Positions 44,066 through 52,161 of a DNA stretch of 64,000 nucleotides are shown piece after piece. The notes below the pieces were generated by a model. That model was not told the origin of the DNA. It ran no database searches and saw only the letters and a list, made by a program, of their open reading frames with translations. Each line of letters opens with the position of its first letter. The stretch's first letter is position 1. The position numbers were made by a program, and so were the translations under genes. This DNA comes from Duganella sp. Root336D2. Its GTDB lineage: Bacteria > Pseudomonadota > Gammaproteobacteria > Burkholderiales > Burkholderiaceae_D. The stretch is from contig NZ_LMDB01000001.1 of NCBI RefSeq assembly GCF_001425005.1, positions 560,393 through 624,392 on the forward strand. Direction: 5' to 3'.

Positions 44066-44150
44066 TCTCCCCACCGGCGCGGTCGCCTTTACTCGTTAAC
44101 GGGGCAAAGATGCCATTGAGCAACGGCCCAGCCTAAGGGAAGAAAGCACC

Positions 44151-45542
44151 ATGTCGATTATCAACAATGCACTGTCGGGATCGTTGGCTGCCCAGGCCGC
44201 CATCAATACGACCAGCCAGAACATTGCCAACTTGCAAACGAAGGGTTATACCCGCCAGGGCGTGCTGCTGTCGGCAGTTGCCCCTGCGTCCGGTTCCGGC
44301 GGTCCCGGTTTCGGCGTCGAAGTCAGCAAGCTGATCCGCTTCTCCGACTCCTACAAGAGCCAGCAATTGTGGCGCGCCAATTCCGAACTCGGTTCGCGCA
44401 CCCAGTCCCAGCCCTACTTCACCCAGCTCGAACGGGTGATGGGCGACGAAAAGACCAGCCTGTCGAATGGCGTCGACCAGTTCTTCCGCGCCCTGAATGC
44501 GGCCGGCGTCGACCCGGTATCGACCCCGCTGCGCCAGCAGGTGCTGACGGCTGCCAACGCCATGGCGCAATCGTTCAACAGCATTTACAACGTCACGCGC
44601 CAGCAGCAAGTGTCGATCACGCAGCAGCGCGACGCCATGCTGCCGCAGCTAAATACCCTGAGCGCCAATATTGCAGCCCTGAACAACCGCATCACCCAGG
44701 CCGGTTCGCTCGGCACCAACACCTCGGCCCTGGTCGACGAGCGCGACCGCGCCATCGATTCGCTGGCCAACCTGGTATCGGTGGAAGTGCTGGAACAGCC
44801 GGACGGCACCCGCAGCGTTTCCCTGCGCAGCGGCCAGCCGCTGGTGGTGGGCAACCTGGCCGGCAGCATGTCGATGAATCCATCGACCACGCCCGCCACG
44901 CTCGAGCTGAAATTTGCCGGCACCACCTTCGGCCTGGACGACACCAAGGTCGGTGGCCAGCTCGGCGGTATTGGCGACTTCGAAAAGAACACCCTGCAGC
45001 CGCTGCAGCAGTCGCTGCTCGACATGGCCAACCAGCTGGCGACTAAGGTGAATAACACCATGGCGCTGGGCTACAAACCGGACGGCCTGCCGGGCCCGCC
45101 GATCACCGCCACGCCCGGCAGCGCCCTGTTTGCCTTCAACGCCACCGGCGCCGGCGGCATCCTGGGACTGGTCCCGGGCATCCAGGCCCAGGACCTGGCA
45201 TTCTCGTCCAATGGCGCGCCTGGCGACAGCAAGAACCTGCAAGACCTGATCGCCATCAAGGGCCAGCCCATTACCCTGGCTTCGGTCGGCACGGTACTGA
45301 TCGGCGACGCCGACACCCAATTGGTGGGCAAGCTCGGCATCGATAGCGGCCAGAACCAGTCGCTGCTGGACACCGCCAACACCATCCGCCAGCAATCGGA
45401 AGACGATTGGGCCGCGACCAGCTCGGTCAATAAAGACGAAGAAGCCATCAACCTGGTCGAGTTCCAGAATATGTACCAGGCGAACATGAAAGTGATCGCC
45501 GTTGCCAACACCCTGTTTGACGCCACCTTGGCGCTGTTCTGA
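44151..45542 (+). CDS. flgK: Hook-filament junction protein FlgK
   Basis: HAP1, 463 residues, the first hook-filament adaptor. The N-terminal motif is INNALSGSLAAQAAINTTSQNIANLQTKGYTRQGVLL and the C-terminal motif is NKDEEAINLVEFQNMYQANMKVIAVANTLFDATLALF. It is shorter than enteric FlgK (about 550), with a reduced central domain. It is followed by flgL after 10 bases. FlgN is the predicted chaperone. Confidence 0.94.
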   Translation: MSIINNALSGSLAAQAAINTTSQNIANLQTKGYTRQGVLLSAVAPASGSGGPGFGVEVSKLIRFSDSYKSQQLWRANSELGSRTQSQPYFTQLERVMGDEKTSLSNGVDQFFRALNAAGVDPVSTPLRQQVLTAANAMAQSFNSIYNVTRQQQVSITQQRDAMLPQLNTLSANIAALNNRITQAGSLGTNTSALVDERDRAIDSLANLVSVEVLEQPDGTRSVSLRSGQPLVVGNLAGSMSMNPSTTPATLELKFAGTTFGLDDTKVGGQLGGIGDFEKNTLQPLQQSLLDMANQLATKVNNTMALGYKPDGLPGPPITATPGSALFAFNATGAGGILGLVPGIQAQDLAFSSNGAPGDSKNLQDLIAIKGQPITLASVGTVLIGDADTQLVGKLGIDSGQNQSLLDTANTIRQQSEDDWAATSSVNKDEEAINLVEFQNMYQANMKVIAVANTLFDATLALF

Positions 45543-45552
45543 GGAATTCGAA

Positions 45553-46464
45553 ATGCGTATCGCTTCCAGCCAGTTCCAGGCATCCATGAACCGCTCGCTG
45601 CAGATCAACCAATCGGTGATCTCCAAGCTGACCGAGCAAATGGCCACTGGCAACAAGATCCAGGTGCCGTCCGACGAGCCGATCGCCAATGTCCGCTTGT
45701 CGCGCCTGCGCCGCGAAGAGAACATCGTCAGCCAATACGTCGACAACATCAGCGCGGTAAAAATCCGCCTGTCCAAGAACGAAACCTACCTCGGCTCGAT
45801 GGTCGACGACATGGGCGCGGCGCGCGACCTGTTCGTCTGGGCTTCGGACGGCTCGAACACGCCGGCCGACCTGAACTCCATGGTCAACAGCCTGGTGGCG
45901 CTGCGCGACTCGCTGTACTTCAATGGCAATACCAAAGACCAGGAAGGCAAGTTCATTTTCTCCGGCACGCTGACCTCGACCGCCGCCCTGTCGTACGACG
46001 CGACCCAGCCACTGGGCGCGCGCTACAGCTATACCGGCAATAACGGCACCCAGGAAGTGGTGGTGGGCAATGGCATCACCCAGCCCGCCAATGTCACCGT
46101 GCAAGGCATCGACACTTACCTGAACCAGCTGGACCAGGCGATCAGCATGCTCGGCAGCCCAACCGTCAGCGCCAGCGACCCGGCCCTGCAAGCCGTGTTG
46201 AAAACCGCGCTGGATGGCACCGACACCGCGCTGAACCAGGTTTCCAGCAAGATTGCCCAATTCGGCGGCGCGCAGAACGTCATGGAAACCCTGGCCAACA
46301 ACCACGGCAACGTCAGCCTGTCGAACAAGATCGCGATCACCGATATCGCACAATTGGATTACGGCCTCGCGGCCACCCAGCTGTCTGGTTACAATAGCGC
46401 CTTACAAGCGACCTACCAGGCCTATTCGAAGGTCAGCGGCCTGTCGCTGTTTAACGTACTGTAA
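45553..46464 (+). CDS. flgL: Hook-filament junction protein FlgL
   Basis: HAP3, 303 residues from the ATG at 45553, preceded by GAGGAA. The N-terminal flagellin-like domain reads MRIASSQFQASMNRSLQINQSVISKLTEQMATGNKIQVPSDEPIANVRLSRLRRE. The C-terminal helix reads LDYGLAATQLSGYNSALQATYQAYSKVSGLSLFNVL. It is a junction protein and not flagellin: it has the FlgL-type ending, and it directly follows flgK. Confidence 0.94.
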   Translation: MRIASSQFQASMNRSLQINQSVISKLTEQMATGNKIQVPSDEPIANVRLSRLRREENIVSQYVDNISAVKIRLSKNETYLGSMVDDMGAARDLFVWASDGSNTPADLNSMVNSLVALRDSLYFNGNTKDQEGKFIFSGTLTSTAALSYDATQPLGARYSYTGNNGTQEVVVGNGITQPANVTVQGIDTYLNQLDQAISMLGSPTVSASDPALQAVLKTALDGTDTALNQVSSKIAQFGGAQNVMETLANNHGNVSLSNKIAITDIAQLDYGLAATQLSGYNSALQATYQAYSKVSGLSLFNVL

Positions 46465-46469
46465 ACATC

Positions 46470-47504
46470 ATGGAAATCGCCCAGCGCTCCAGTACTACCG
46501 GCCTCTCCGCCCGCGCCACCGCCAATCCGGCGGCAGGCCAGGCCGAGGCGCCGCTGGCAGATGCGGCCGCGGCGATCGACCAGGCGGCGCCGAGCAAGGC
46601 GCCAGCGCCCCTGCGCCGCGGCTTGAGCAATATGGACGCGCCGCTGCAGAATGATGTATCGGGCGCCCAGCAAGCGATTGATTTCCTCGAACAAAGCGCC
46701 GCCCAGCTGCGCGCGCTGAAAAGCGACATCGCCGCCAAGCTGGCCACGCGCACCATGCGCGACGGCCAGGTGGAACAGCGCGTGCGCCAGTTCAGCGAAA
46801 CCTGGCGCGCACGCACGCAAGCCTCCGGCGGCACGCTTGACGCACAACTGAACTACTCCAACCAGCCATCGACCCAGCGCTTCACCGTACGCGGCATGAC
46901 GCTGGCCAACCTGCGCAACGGCGCCCGCGAGACGCTGGCCATCTCGGTCGGCGGCGGCACAGCCGGCCTGCGCTCGGTGCATCTGGCGCCCAGCCTGTCC
47001 GATGCCGAGATTGTTTCCCGCTTCGACCAGGCCATGGCGCCGGCCGGGGTACGCGTGTCGCTCAACAAGGATGGCGAGCTGGTGTTCACCGCACCGGAAA
47101 GCGCCTGGCCCGCCATTCGCGATTCGCTGGCCGTACAAGGCTCGGGCATCCGCTTCCCGGCAGGCCAGCTCAACCGCATCAAGGCCGATGCCGAAGCACC
47201 GGTGGTGATGCCTGAAGGCTGGGGCACCGGCGACCTTGAAGCCATGCGTGCCACGCTGCAGCAAGTGACGCAGGCGCTGGCCCACGTCGAAGCCGCGTTG
47301 TCCAAGGTCCGCCAGGAACTGGCCGCCGCCGCCCAGCGCGTGCAAAGCGAACTGCCGGAGATCGAAGTGGCCGGCATGGGCCAGATGGCCGAAGTGTTCG
47401 CCAATGTCGCCCACGAGCCCGGCTACTCAGCCCTGGTCTCCCTCACCTCCGCCCTGGTCGGCATCAACCGCGACCGCGTCGTCTCCCTGTTACGACTAAG
47501 TTAA
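46470..47504 (+). CDS. LafW-like hook-associated/flagellin-related protein
   Basis: A 344-residue protein directly after flgL (5-base gap). Residues about 130-240 resemble a flagellin hook IN-type segment (FTVRGMTLANLRNGARETLAISV, then SDAEIVSRFDQAMAPAGVRVSLNKDGELVFTA). The C-terminus is a helix with HEPGYSALVSLTSALVGINRDRVVSLLRLS. The first 50 residues are Ala/Pro-rich. In Flag-2 loci of enterobacteria the gene after lfgL is lafW, a putative hook-associated protein of unknown role; order and features fit. It is not a normal flagellin: the N-terminal flagellin helix motif is missing. The stop codon lies inside the RAYT left repeat. Confidence 0.65.
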   Translation: MEIAQRSSTTGLSARATANPAAGQAEAPLADAAAAIDQAAPSKAPAPLRRGLSNMDAPLQNDVSGAQQAIDFLEQSAAQLRALKSDIAAKLATRTMRDGQVEQRVRQFSETWRARTQASGGTLDAQLNYSNQPSTQRFTVRGMTLANLRNGARETLAISVGGGTAGLRSVHLAPSLSDAEIVSRFDQAMAPAGVRVSLNKDGELVFTAPESAWPAIRDSLAVQGSGIRFPAGQLNRIKADAEAPVVMPEGWGTGDLEAMRATLQQVTQALAHVEAALSKVRQELAAAAQRVQSELPEIEVAGMGQMAEVFANVAHEPGYSALVSLTSALVGINRDRVVSLLRLS

Positions 47505-47536
47505 AAGTCGGGGTCAGCTCCGGCAATCAGACATTT
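47502..47536. repeat. RAYT-flanking inverted repeat, left arm (REP)
   Basis: A 35-base arm that is the perfect inverse of 48418-48452. It contains AAAGTCGGGGTCAG and begins with the TAA stop codon of the LafW-like gene. It matches the family core at 58312-58384. Confidence 0.9.
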
Positions 47537-47567
47537 CTTGCGCGGACGCAAACCTTGCTTCGCTGCC

Positions 47568-47586
47568 TGGACCTAAGCTTGGTCCA
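47568..47586 (+). promoter_or_regulatory. Hairpin covering the RAYT start codon
   Basis: TGGACC (47568-47573) pairs with GGTCCA (47581-47586). The last A is the first base of the ATG. No Shine-Dalgarno sequence is visible. A second small hairpin, TTGCG-CGGA-CGCAA, lies upstream at 47538-47551. Together they could keep transposase translation low. Confidence 0.5.
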
Positions 47587-48440
47587 TGAACCGACCTTTG
47601 CGAATCGAGCACGACAATGCCTGTTACCACGTGACGTCGCGTGGCGACAGGCGCTCAACCATCTTTCGCACCGATAGCGATCGCCTGACCTGGCTCGCAC
47701 TGCTCGCAGAAACTTGCGAGCGCTTCAACTTTACCGTGCTTGCGTACTGCCAAATGGGAAATCACTATCATCTCGTTGTGAAAACCCGGCAAGGCAAGTT
47801 ATCTCGCGGCATGCGCTACCTGAACGGCAACTACTCCCAGTACTTCAACCGGCAGCATCAATTGGCTGGGCACGTTTTCCAGGGGCGCTACCACGCCATA
47901 CTTTGCCAGGAGAGCGCATACCTGAGGGAACTGTCTCGCTACACCGTGTTGAACCCGGTGCGTGCTGGGCTGGTGAAGCATCCGGGCCACTGGCTCTGGA
48001 GCAGCTATGGTGCGTTAATCGGCACAGTCGATGCGCCTGCGTGGCTCGAGCGCAATACCGTCCTCGCCCAGTTCAGCAATAATCGCGCGGATGCCATTCG
48101 TGCATTCGAAGATTTTGTCCTGGCGGGAATTGGACAGGAGAGTCCTTTCCGAGCCGTGCGCAACCAGCTATTCCTGGGCAGCGACGAGTTTTGCGAGCAG
48201 GCCGCCCACGGCGAAACCCGCGGCAACCTGCTGGAAATCAAGCGCACGCAGCGACGTGCACTTGTACCGCCGCTGGCAGACTACTTCCTCCTTTGTCCGG
48301 ACCGGCATGCAGCGATGGCGCAAGCTTACCTTTCAAATAATTACACGATGGCCGAGATCGCCGGTTTCTGCGACGTTTCGTCGCGAACGGTCGGCCGCGC
48401 AGTGAAAGCCTATCGCAAAATGTCTGATTGCCGGAGCTGA
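47586..48440 (+). CDS. REP-associated tyrosine transposase (RAYT, Y1/HUH family)
   Basis: A single-strand endonuclease of the Y1 transposase superfamily, 284 residues. The metal-binding HUH motif is GNHYH (His60, His62). The likely catalytic Tyr is 83 or 86 in LNGNYSQYFNRQH, followed by GHVFQGRYHAILCQESAYLRELSRYTVLNPVRAGLV, the RAYT signature. The C-terminal 60 residues include a helix-turn-helix-like AEIAGFCDVSSRTVGRAVKAYRK. It looks intact. Its last seven codons and stop lie inside the right inverted repeat. Such proteins cut and join REP hairpins. Confidence 0.92.
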   Translation: MNRPLRIEHDNACYHVTSRGDRRSTIFRTDSDRLTWLALLAETCERFNFTVLAYCQMGNHYHLVVKTRQGKLSRGMRYLNGNYSQYFNRQHQLAGHVFQGRYHAILCQESAYLRELSRYTVLNPVRAGLVKHPGHWLWSSYGALIGTVDAPAWLERNTVLAQFSNNRADAIRAFEDFVLAGIGQESPFRAVRNQLFLGSDEFCEQAAHGETRGNLLEIKRTQRRALVPPLADYFLLCPDRHAAMAQAYLSNNYTMAEIAGFCDVSSRTVGRAVKAYRKMSDCRS

Positions 48441-48452
48441 CCCCGACTTTTA
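48418..48452. repeat. RAYT-flanking inverted repeat, right arm (REP)
   Basis: A 35-base arm, the perfect inverse of 47502-47536. It encodes the C-terminal residues MSDCRS and the stop of the RAYT gene and ends one base before the stop codon of the convergent GGDEF-EAL gene. Confidence 0.9.
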
Positions 48453-48453
48453 T

Positions 48454-50673
48454 TCACGAAGCCAATTGGGCGGGGCCGCGGGCCATGGCGGTCATTTGGG
48501 CCGGGGGCATGGGGCGGGCGTAGACGAAGCCTTGGGCGTAGTCGCAGCCGGCGGCTTTCAGGAGGTTGAGCTGGGCTTCGGTTTCGACGCCTTCGGCGAC
48601 TACCTTCAGGCCCAGCTTGTGGGCCATCACGATAATGCCTTCGCATAGCGCGAGGTCGCCGGAATCGCCAGCCAGGTCCATCACGAAACTGCGGTCGATC
48701 TTCAGGTAGTCGATGTCGAAGTTCTTCAGGTGCGACAGCACGGAGTGGCCGGTGCCGAAATCGTCGAGCGCGACCTGCAAGCCCATCGACTTGAACTGGC
48801 GCAAGCGCTCGACCACGGGAGCGCTGTCGTCCAGCAGCAGGCGCTCGGTAATCTCGATCACGATGCTGCGCGGCGCCAGGTGCAGCTGGTCGACGTAGCG
48901 CATCCATTTTTCGAAGCACTCGGGGCCGGTGCGGAATTGTACCGGTGACTGGTTGACGCTGATCTGGAATGGCCGCCCCAGTTCCCCCTGCCAGCGCTTG
49001 GCCTGGTCGGCGGCGTTGCGGAATACCCAGTCGCCAATTTCCAGGATGACGCCACTGGCTTCGGCACTGCCGATGAAGTCGACCGGGTTCAGCATGCCAC
49101 GCTCCGGGTGGCGCCAGCGCAGCAGCGCTTCGGCGCGTTCGATGATGCCGCTGTGCAGGTTGACGATGGGCTGGTAGTGCAGTTCGAACTGTTCGTTGGC
49201 GACGGCCATCTGCAAATCGCGCGTGATGCGCAGTCGCAGCTGGGCGGCCGCCTGCATGTCCGGCGTGAAGTAGCTGTAGCGGTTGCGGCCGGCGTTCTTG
49301 GCGGCATACATGGCCTGGTCGGCGTTGCGCAGCAATTGCTCGGGGTCGTTGGCGTCCGAGGGATGCAGGGCGATGCCAATGCTGGCCGATACCGATCCGG
49401 AACTGTCGCCCAGGAGGAAGGGCCGGTTCAGGCTGGCTATGATTTGCTGGGCGACGCGCTCGGCGCTGGTGACATGGTCAAGGCCGGGCAGGATCACGAC
49501 GAATTCGTCGCCGCCCAGCCGCGCCAGCGTGTCGGAGGCGCGCACGCAGGCGCCAATGCGCCTTGCCGCTTCCACCAGCAGGGCGTCGCCCATTTCATGG
49601 CCGAGGCGGTCGTTGATTTCCTTGAACTGGTCGAGATCGATGAACAGCAGCGCCAGGAACAGCCCGTCGCGCCGGGCTTTCTTCATTTCCTGCGAAAGCC
49701 GGTCCTGGAACATATTGCGGTTCGGCAGGGCCGTCAGCGAATCGTAATTGGCCTGGTGCCAGATCAGCTCGGTCGACAGCTTGCGCTCGGTGATGTCGCT
49801 GACCAGCGCCAGCGCGCCGAGATAGCTGCCGTCGGAATCGAAGATCGGGTTGGTAGCCAGCGTGGCCCACATATCGCTGCCATCGCGGCGCAGGAATTTG
49901 AATTCGTGGCGCTCGGCCATGCCTTGCTGGCGGCGCGCGATATTGCGCTCCAGCAGGGCGCGCCCTTCATCATCCATGAAGTTGACCAGCGGCTGCTCGA
50001 GCATTTCCTCGATCGTGTAGCCGAGCATGGCGGCCATCTTGGGATTGACGAAGCTGGTGCGCGCCGCGGCGTCGATTTCCCAGATGCCCTCTTCGGCGCT
50101 GTGCACGATGCGGCGGAAGCGTTCCTCGCTCTTTTCCAGCGCTGCCAGCTTGCCCTCGGCCATCTCCAGCACCACGCGCAATTGCGACATGCCCGGCATG
50201 CCGCCGCCCAGCAGCGTGACGGCAAAGCCGCGGTCGCCGCGCCCACGGGTCATTTGCAGCGACAGGCGCTGCGGCTCTTCGCTGGCCAGGCTGTTACTGA
50301 CGAAGGCGTCGAAATCCGCCACGAAGCGCTGCGCGACATAGTTGCGGAACGGGATACCGTCGGGATTCTGGCGCGGCAGGCCGAGCAGGTCGGCGCCGAC
50401 CAGGTTCATTTGCAGGATGGTGGTGTCGCTGGCGAGGACGAAATAGCCGACTGGGGCCAGGAGGTAGAGGTCGTTGAAGTAGTCCTGGTCGTTGGCCAGT
50501 TGCAGCCCGCCGGTGGCGCGCTGCAGGCCGCTGTAGGCGGCGGCCGGGGTGCCGCCCATGGCTGCCAGCACGGCTTCGCCAGGCAACAGTGCATCGAGCC
50601 CAGCCAGTCCAGGGACGGCGGGCCGTATGGCGGTCACCTGCTCCGCCTGCCTGGCATGCTGGTCTTTATCCAT
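48454..50673 (-). CDS. PAS-GGDEF-EAL cyclic-di-GMP turnover protein
   Basis: A 739-residue cytoplasmic signalling protein with no membrane segment. PAS domains lie at about 65-170 and 185-295. The GGDEF domain has an intact GGDEF at 387-391 and an RxxD inhibitory site at 378-381. The EAL domain begins at about 480, with EAL at 515-517, VNQSP, EITERL, DDFGTG, LKIDRSF and AEGVET all present; the usual DDFGTGYS has His for Tyr. Both cyclase and phosphodiesterase residues are complete. It converges on the flagellar cluster across the RAYT element, and may influence motility, but the link is only positional. Confidence 0.93.
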   Translation of the reverse strand: MDKDQHARQAEQVTAIRPAVPGLAGLDALLPGEAVLAAMGGTPAAAYSGLQRATGGLQLANDQDYFNDLYLLAPVGYFVLASDTTILQMNLVGADLLGLPRQNPDGIPFRNYVAQRFVADFDAFVSNSLASEEPQRLSLQMTRGRGDRGFAVTLLGGGMPGMSQLRVVLEMAEGKLAALEKSEERFRRIVHSAEEGIWEIDAAARTSFVNPKMAAMLGYTIEEMLEQPLVNFMDDEGRALLERNIARRQQGMAERHEFKFLRRDGSDMWATLATNPIFDSDGSYLGALALVSDITERKLSTELIWHQANYDSLTALPNRNMFQDRLSQEMKKARRDGLFLALLFIDLDQFKEINDRLGHEMGDALLVEAARRIGACVRASDTLARLGGDEFVVILPGLDHVTSAERVAQQIIASLNRPFLLGDSSGSVSASIGIALHPSDANDPEQLLRNADQAMYAAKNAGRNRYSYFTPDMQAAAQLRLRITRDLQMAVANEQFELHYQPIVNLHSGIIERAEALLRWRHPERGMLNPVDFIGSAEASGVILEIGDWVFRNAADQAKRWQGELGRPFQISVNQSPVQFRTGPECFEKWMRYVDQLHLAPRSIVIEITERLLLDDSAPVVERLRQFKSMGLQVALDDFGTGHSVLSHLKNFDIDYLKIDRSFVMDLAGDSGDLALCEGIIVMAHKLGLKVVAEGVETEAQLNLLKAAGCDYAQGFVYARPMPPAQMTAMARGPAQLAS

Positions 50674-50715
50674 ATGGGTTCCAGCCTAGCATGACCTTGT
50701 GACAATGTCGAGCAG

Positions 50716-51378
50716 CTAACTTTGCCGGTGCGCGCGGTTCAGGCGTTGCTCGGCAAAGCGTTGTAATTGCTCGAATGCCAGGCTGAGAATCCAGTAAATC
50801 ACGGCTGCCGCGAGGTAGAGCGGCAAGGGACGGAAGGTGGTGGCAATCACTTCCTTGGTGGAGAGCATCAGTTCGGTCATGGTAATCACCGACACCAGCG
50901 AAGTATCCTTGATCAGGCTGATCAAGGTGTTGCTCATCGATGGCACGGCAATACGCAGGGCCTGCGGCATGATCACATGGCGCAAGGTCTGGCTATAGCC
51001 CAGCCCCAGGCTGTAGCTGGCCGACCACTGGCCCTTATGGATTGAGAGGATGGCGCCGCGCAGGCTTTCCGACAGGTAGGCGCCGGCGTTCAGGCTCAGC
51101 GCCAGGATGCCGGCGGTCACCGGCGTGAATTCGATGCCGACCGATGGCAGGCCGTAATAGATGACAAACATCTGCACCAGCAGCGGGGTGCCGCGCATCA
51201 GGCTGACGTACACATTGGCCGGCCAGCGCAGCACTTTCCAGGGCAGGATGCGCATCACGGCGGTGGGGAAGCCAAGCACCAGACCGCCCACCATCGCCGC
51301 TACCGCGAACACCAGGGTGTAGCCGGCACCCTTCAGCATCACGGGCGCGGCTTCGTGCAGCAGCTCCAGCCACTCCAT
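50716..51378 (-). CDS. Amino-acid (cystine-type) ABC transporter permease
   Basis: A 220-residue inner-membrane permease of the HisM/YecS group. It starts MEWLELLHEAAPVMLKGAGYTL and has the conserved loop AGAYLSESLRGAILSIHKGQWSASYSLGLGYSQTLRHVIMPQALR. The start at 51378 is two bases after the stop of the binding-protein gene; upstream in-frame codons lie inside that gene. The ATPase subunit is not encoded next to it. The closest type is the cystine permease TcyL/YecS. Confidence 0.9.
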   Translation of the reverse strand: MEWLELLHEAAPVMLKGAGYTLVFAVAAMVGGLVLGFPTAVMRILPWKVLRWPANVYVSLMRGTPLLVQMFVIYYGLPSVGIEFTPVTAGILALSLNAGAYLSESLRGAILSIHKGQWSASYSLGLGYSQTLRHVIMPQALRIAVPSMSNTLISLIKDTSLVSVITMTELMLSTKEVIATTFRPLPLYLAAAVIYWILSLAFEQLQRFAEQRLNRAHRQS

Positions 51379-51380
51379 GC

Positions 51381-52151
51381 TTAAGGCGCCTTGCTGACGT
51401 CGGTGCCGAACCATTTCATGGAAATGGCCTTCAGGCTGCCGTCGGCGGCAGCATCGGCCAGCACCTTGTTGAGCGCAGCCTTGAATTCGGGATTGCCCTT
51501 CTGGAAGGGAATACCCATGCGTTCGATGGCGCCGACGCGGGCGCCGGCCTTGATCGGCAGCTTGGTGGTTTTCAACAGGTAGGCCGTCATCAGGCTGTCG
51601 TTGAGGGCGGCGTCGATGCGGCCCAGGGCCAGGTCGGTCAGGTTTTCCGGCGCTGCCGGGTAGCCTTTGACGTCGATGCCGGGCACCGCCTTCAGCTGCA
51701 TCTCGTACACGCTGCCCTGCCCTGCGCCGACGCGCTTGCCTTTCAGCTGCTCGAGCGCGGTCCAGTTGTTCTTGTCATCCTTGCGCACGATCAGCATCGG
51801 CGAGGAATAGATGTAGGGCGTACTGAAATCGAAGGCCTGCTCGCGCTTGGGGTTGATGCCGACCTGCGAGATGATCACATCGTATTTCTTGCTGGCCAGG
51901 CCGGCCAGGATCGACGCCCACTCGGTGGTCACAAATTCCGGTTTCAGCCCCAGTTTGCCGGCGACCAGGCGCGCCACGTCGACGTCGTAACCTGCCAGCT
52001 CGCCATTCTTTTCCTTGAAATTGAAGGGCGGGTAGACGCCTTCCATCGCCACTTTCAGCGTGCCGCGCGCCTTGACGGTTTGCAGCAGGTCAGCGGCATT
52101 GGCCTGCAGCGCGGCGGCGGCCAGCAGGAGGGCGATCAAGGGTTTGCGCAT
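51381..52151 (-). CDS. Amino-acid (cystine-type) ABC transporter substrate-binding protein
   Basis: A 256-residue periplasmic protein with a Sec signal (MRKPLIALLLAAAALQANA). It has the family-3 solute-binding signature GTLKVAMEGVYPPFNFKEKNGELAGYDVDVARLVAGKLGLKPEFV and then DVIISQVGINPKREQAFDFSTPYI. This pattern is closest to cystine-binding FliY/TcyJ. It is first of a two-gene operon with the permease. Ligand identity is inferred. Confidence 0.9.
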   Translation of the reverse strand: MRKPLIALLLAAAALQANAADLLQTVKARGTLKVAMEGVYPPFNFKEKNGELAGYDVDVARLVAGKLGLKPEFVTTEWASILAGLASKKYDVIISQVGINPKREQAFDFSTPYIYSSPMLIVRKDDKNNWTALEQLKGKRVGAGQGSVYEMQLKAVPGIDVKGYPAAPENLTDLALGRIDAALNDSLMTAYLLKTTKLPIKAGARVGAIERMGIPFQKGNPEFKAALNKVLADAAADGSLKAISMKWFGTDVSKAP

Positions 52152-52161
52152 CAGGAATCCT

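Larger units (their letters stand above)
47502..48452 (+). mobile_element. REP-RAYT element bounded by 35-bp perfect inverted repeats
   Basis: A 951-base unit: left repeat, a short leader with two hairpins, the transposase gene and the right repeat. It fills the space between the LafW-like gene and the convergent GGDEF-EAL gene, leaving one base before the latter's stop. No target duplication is visible. RAYT proteins are thought to spread REP sequences rather than to act as ordinary IS transposases. Confidence 0.85.

Noticed and set aside
45553..46464. FlgL as the missing flagellin
   Set aside because: The protein follows flgK, has the FlgL N- and C-terminal pattern and lacks the flagellin ending, so it is the junction protein.
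16593..47504. A virulence type III secretion system instead of a flagellum
   Set aside because: Rod, hook, P/L rings, stator, sigma-28 and FlgM are all present, and there is no secretin, needle or translocon gene.
47502..48452. A classical IS200/IS605 insertion sequence
   Set aside because: The transposase has the RAYT signature and HYH motif with long C-terminal extension, termini are long perfect inverted repeats of the REP type, and no TnpB is present.
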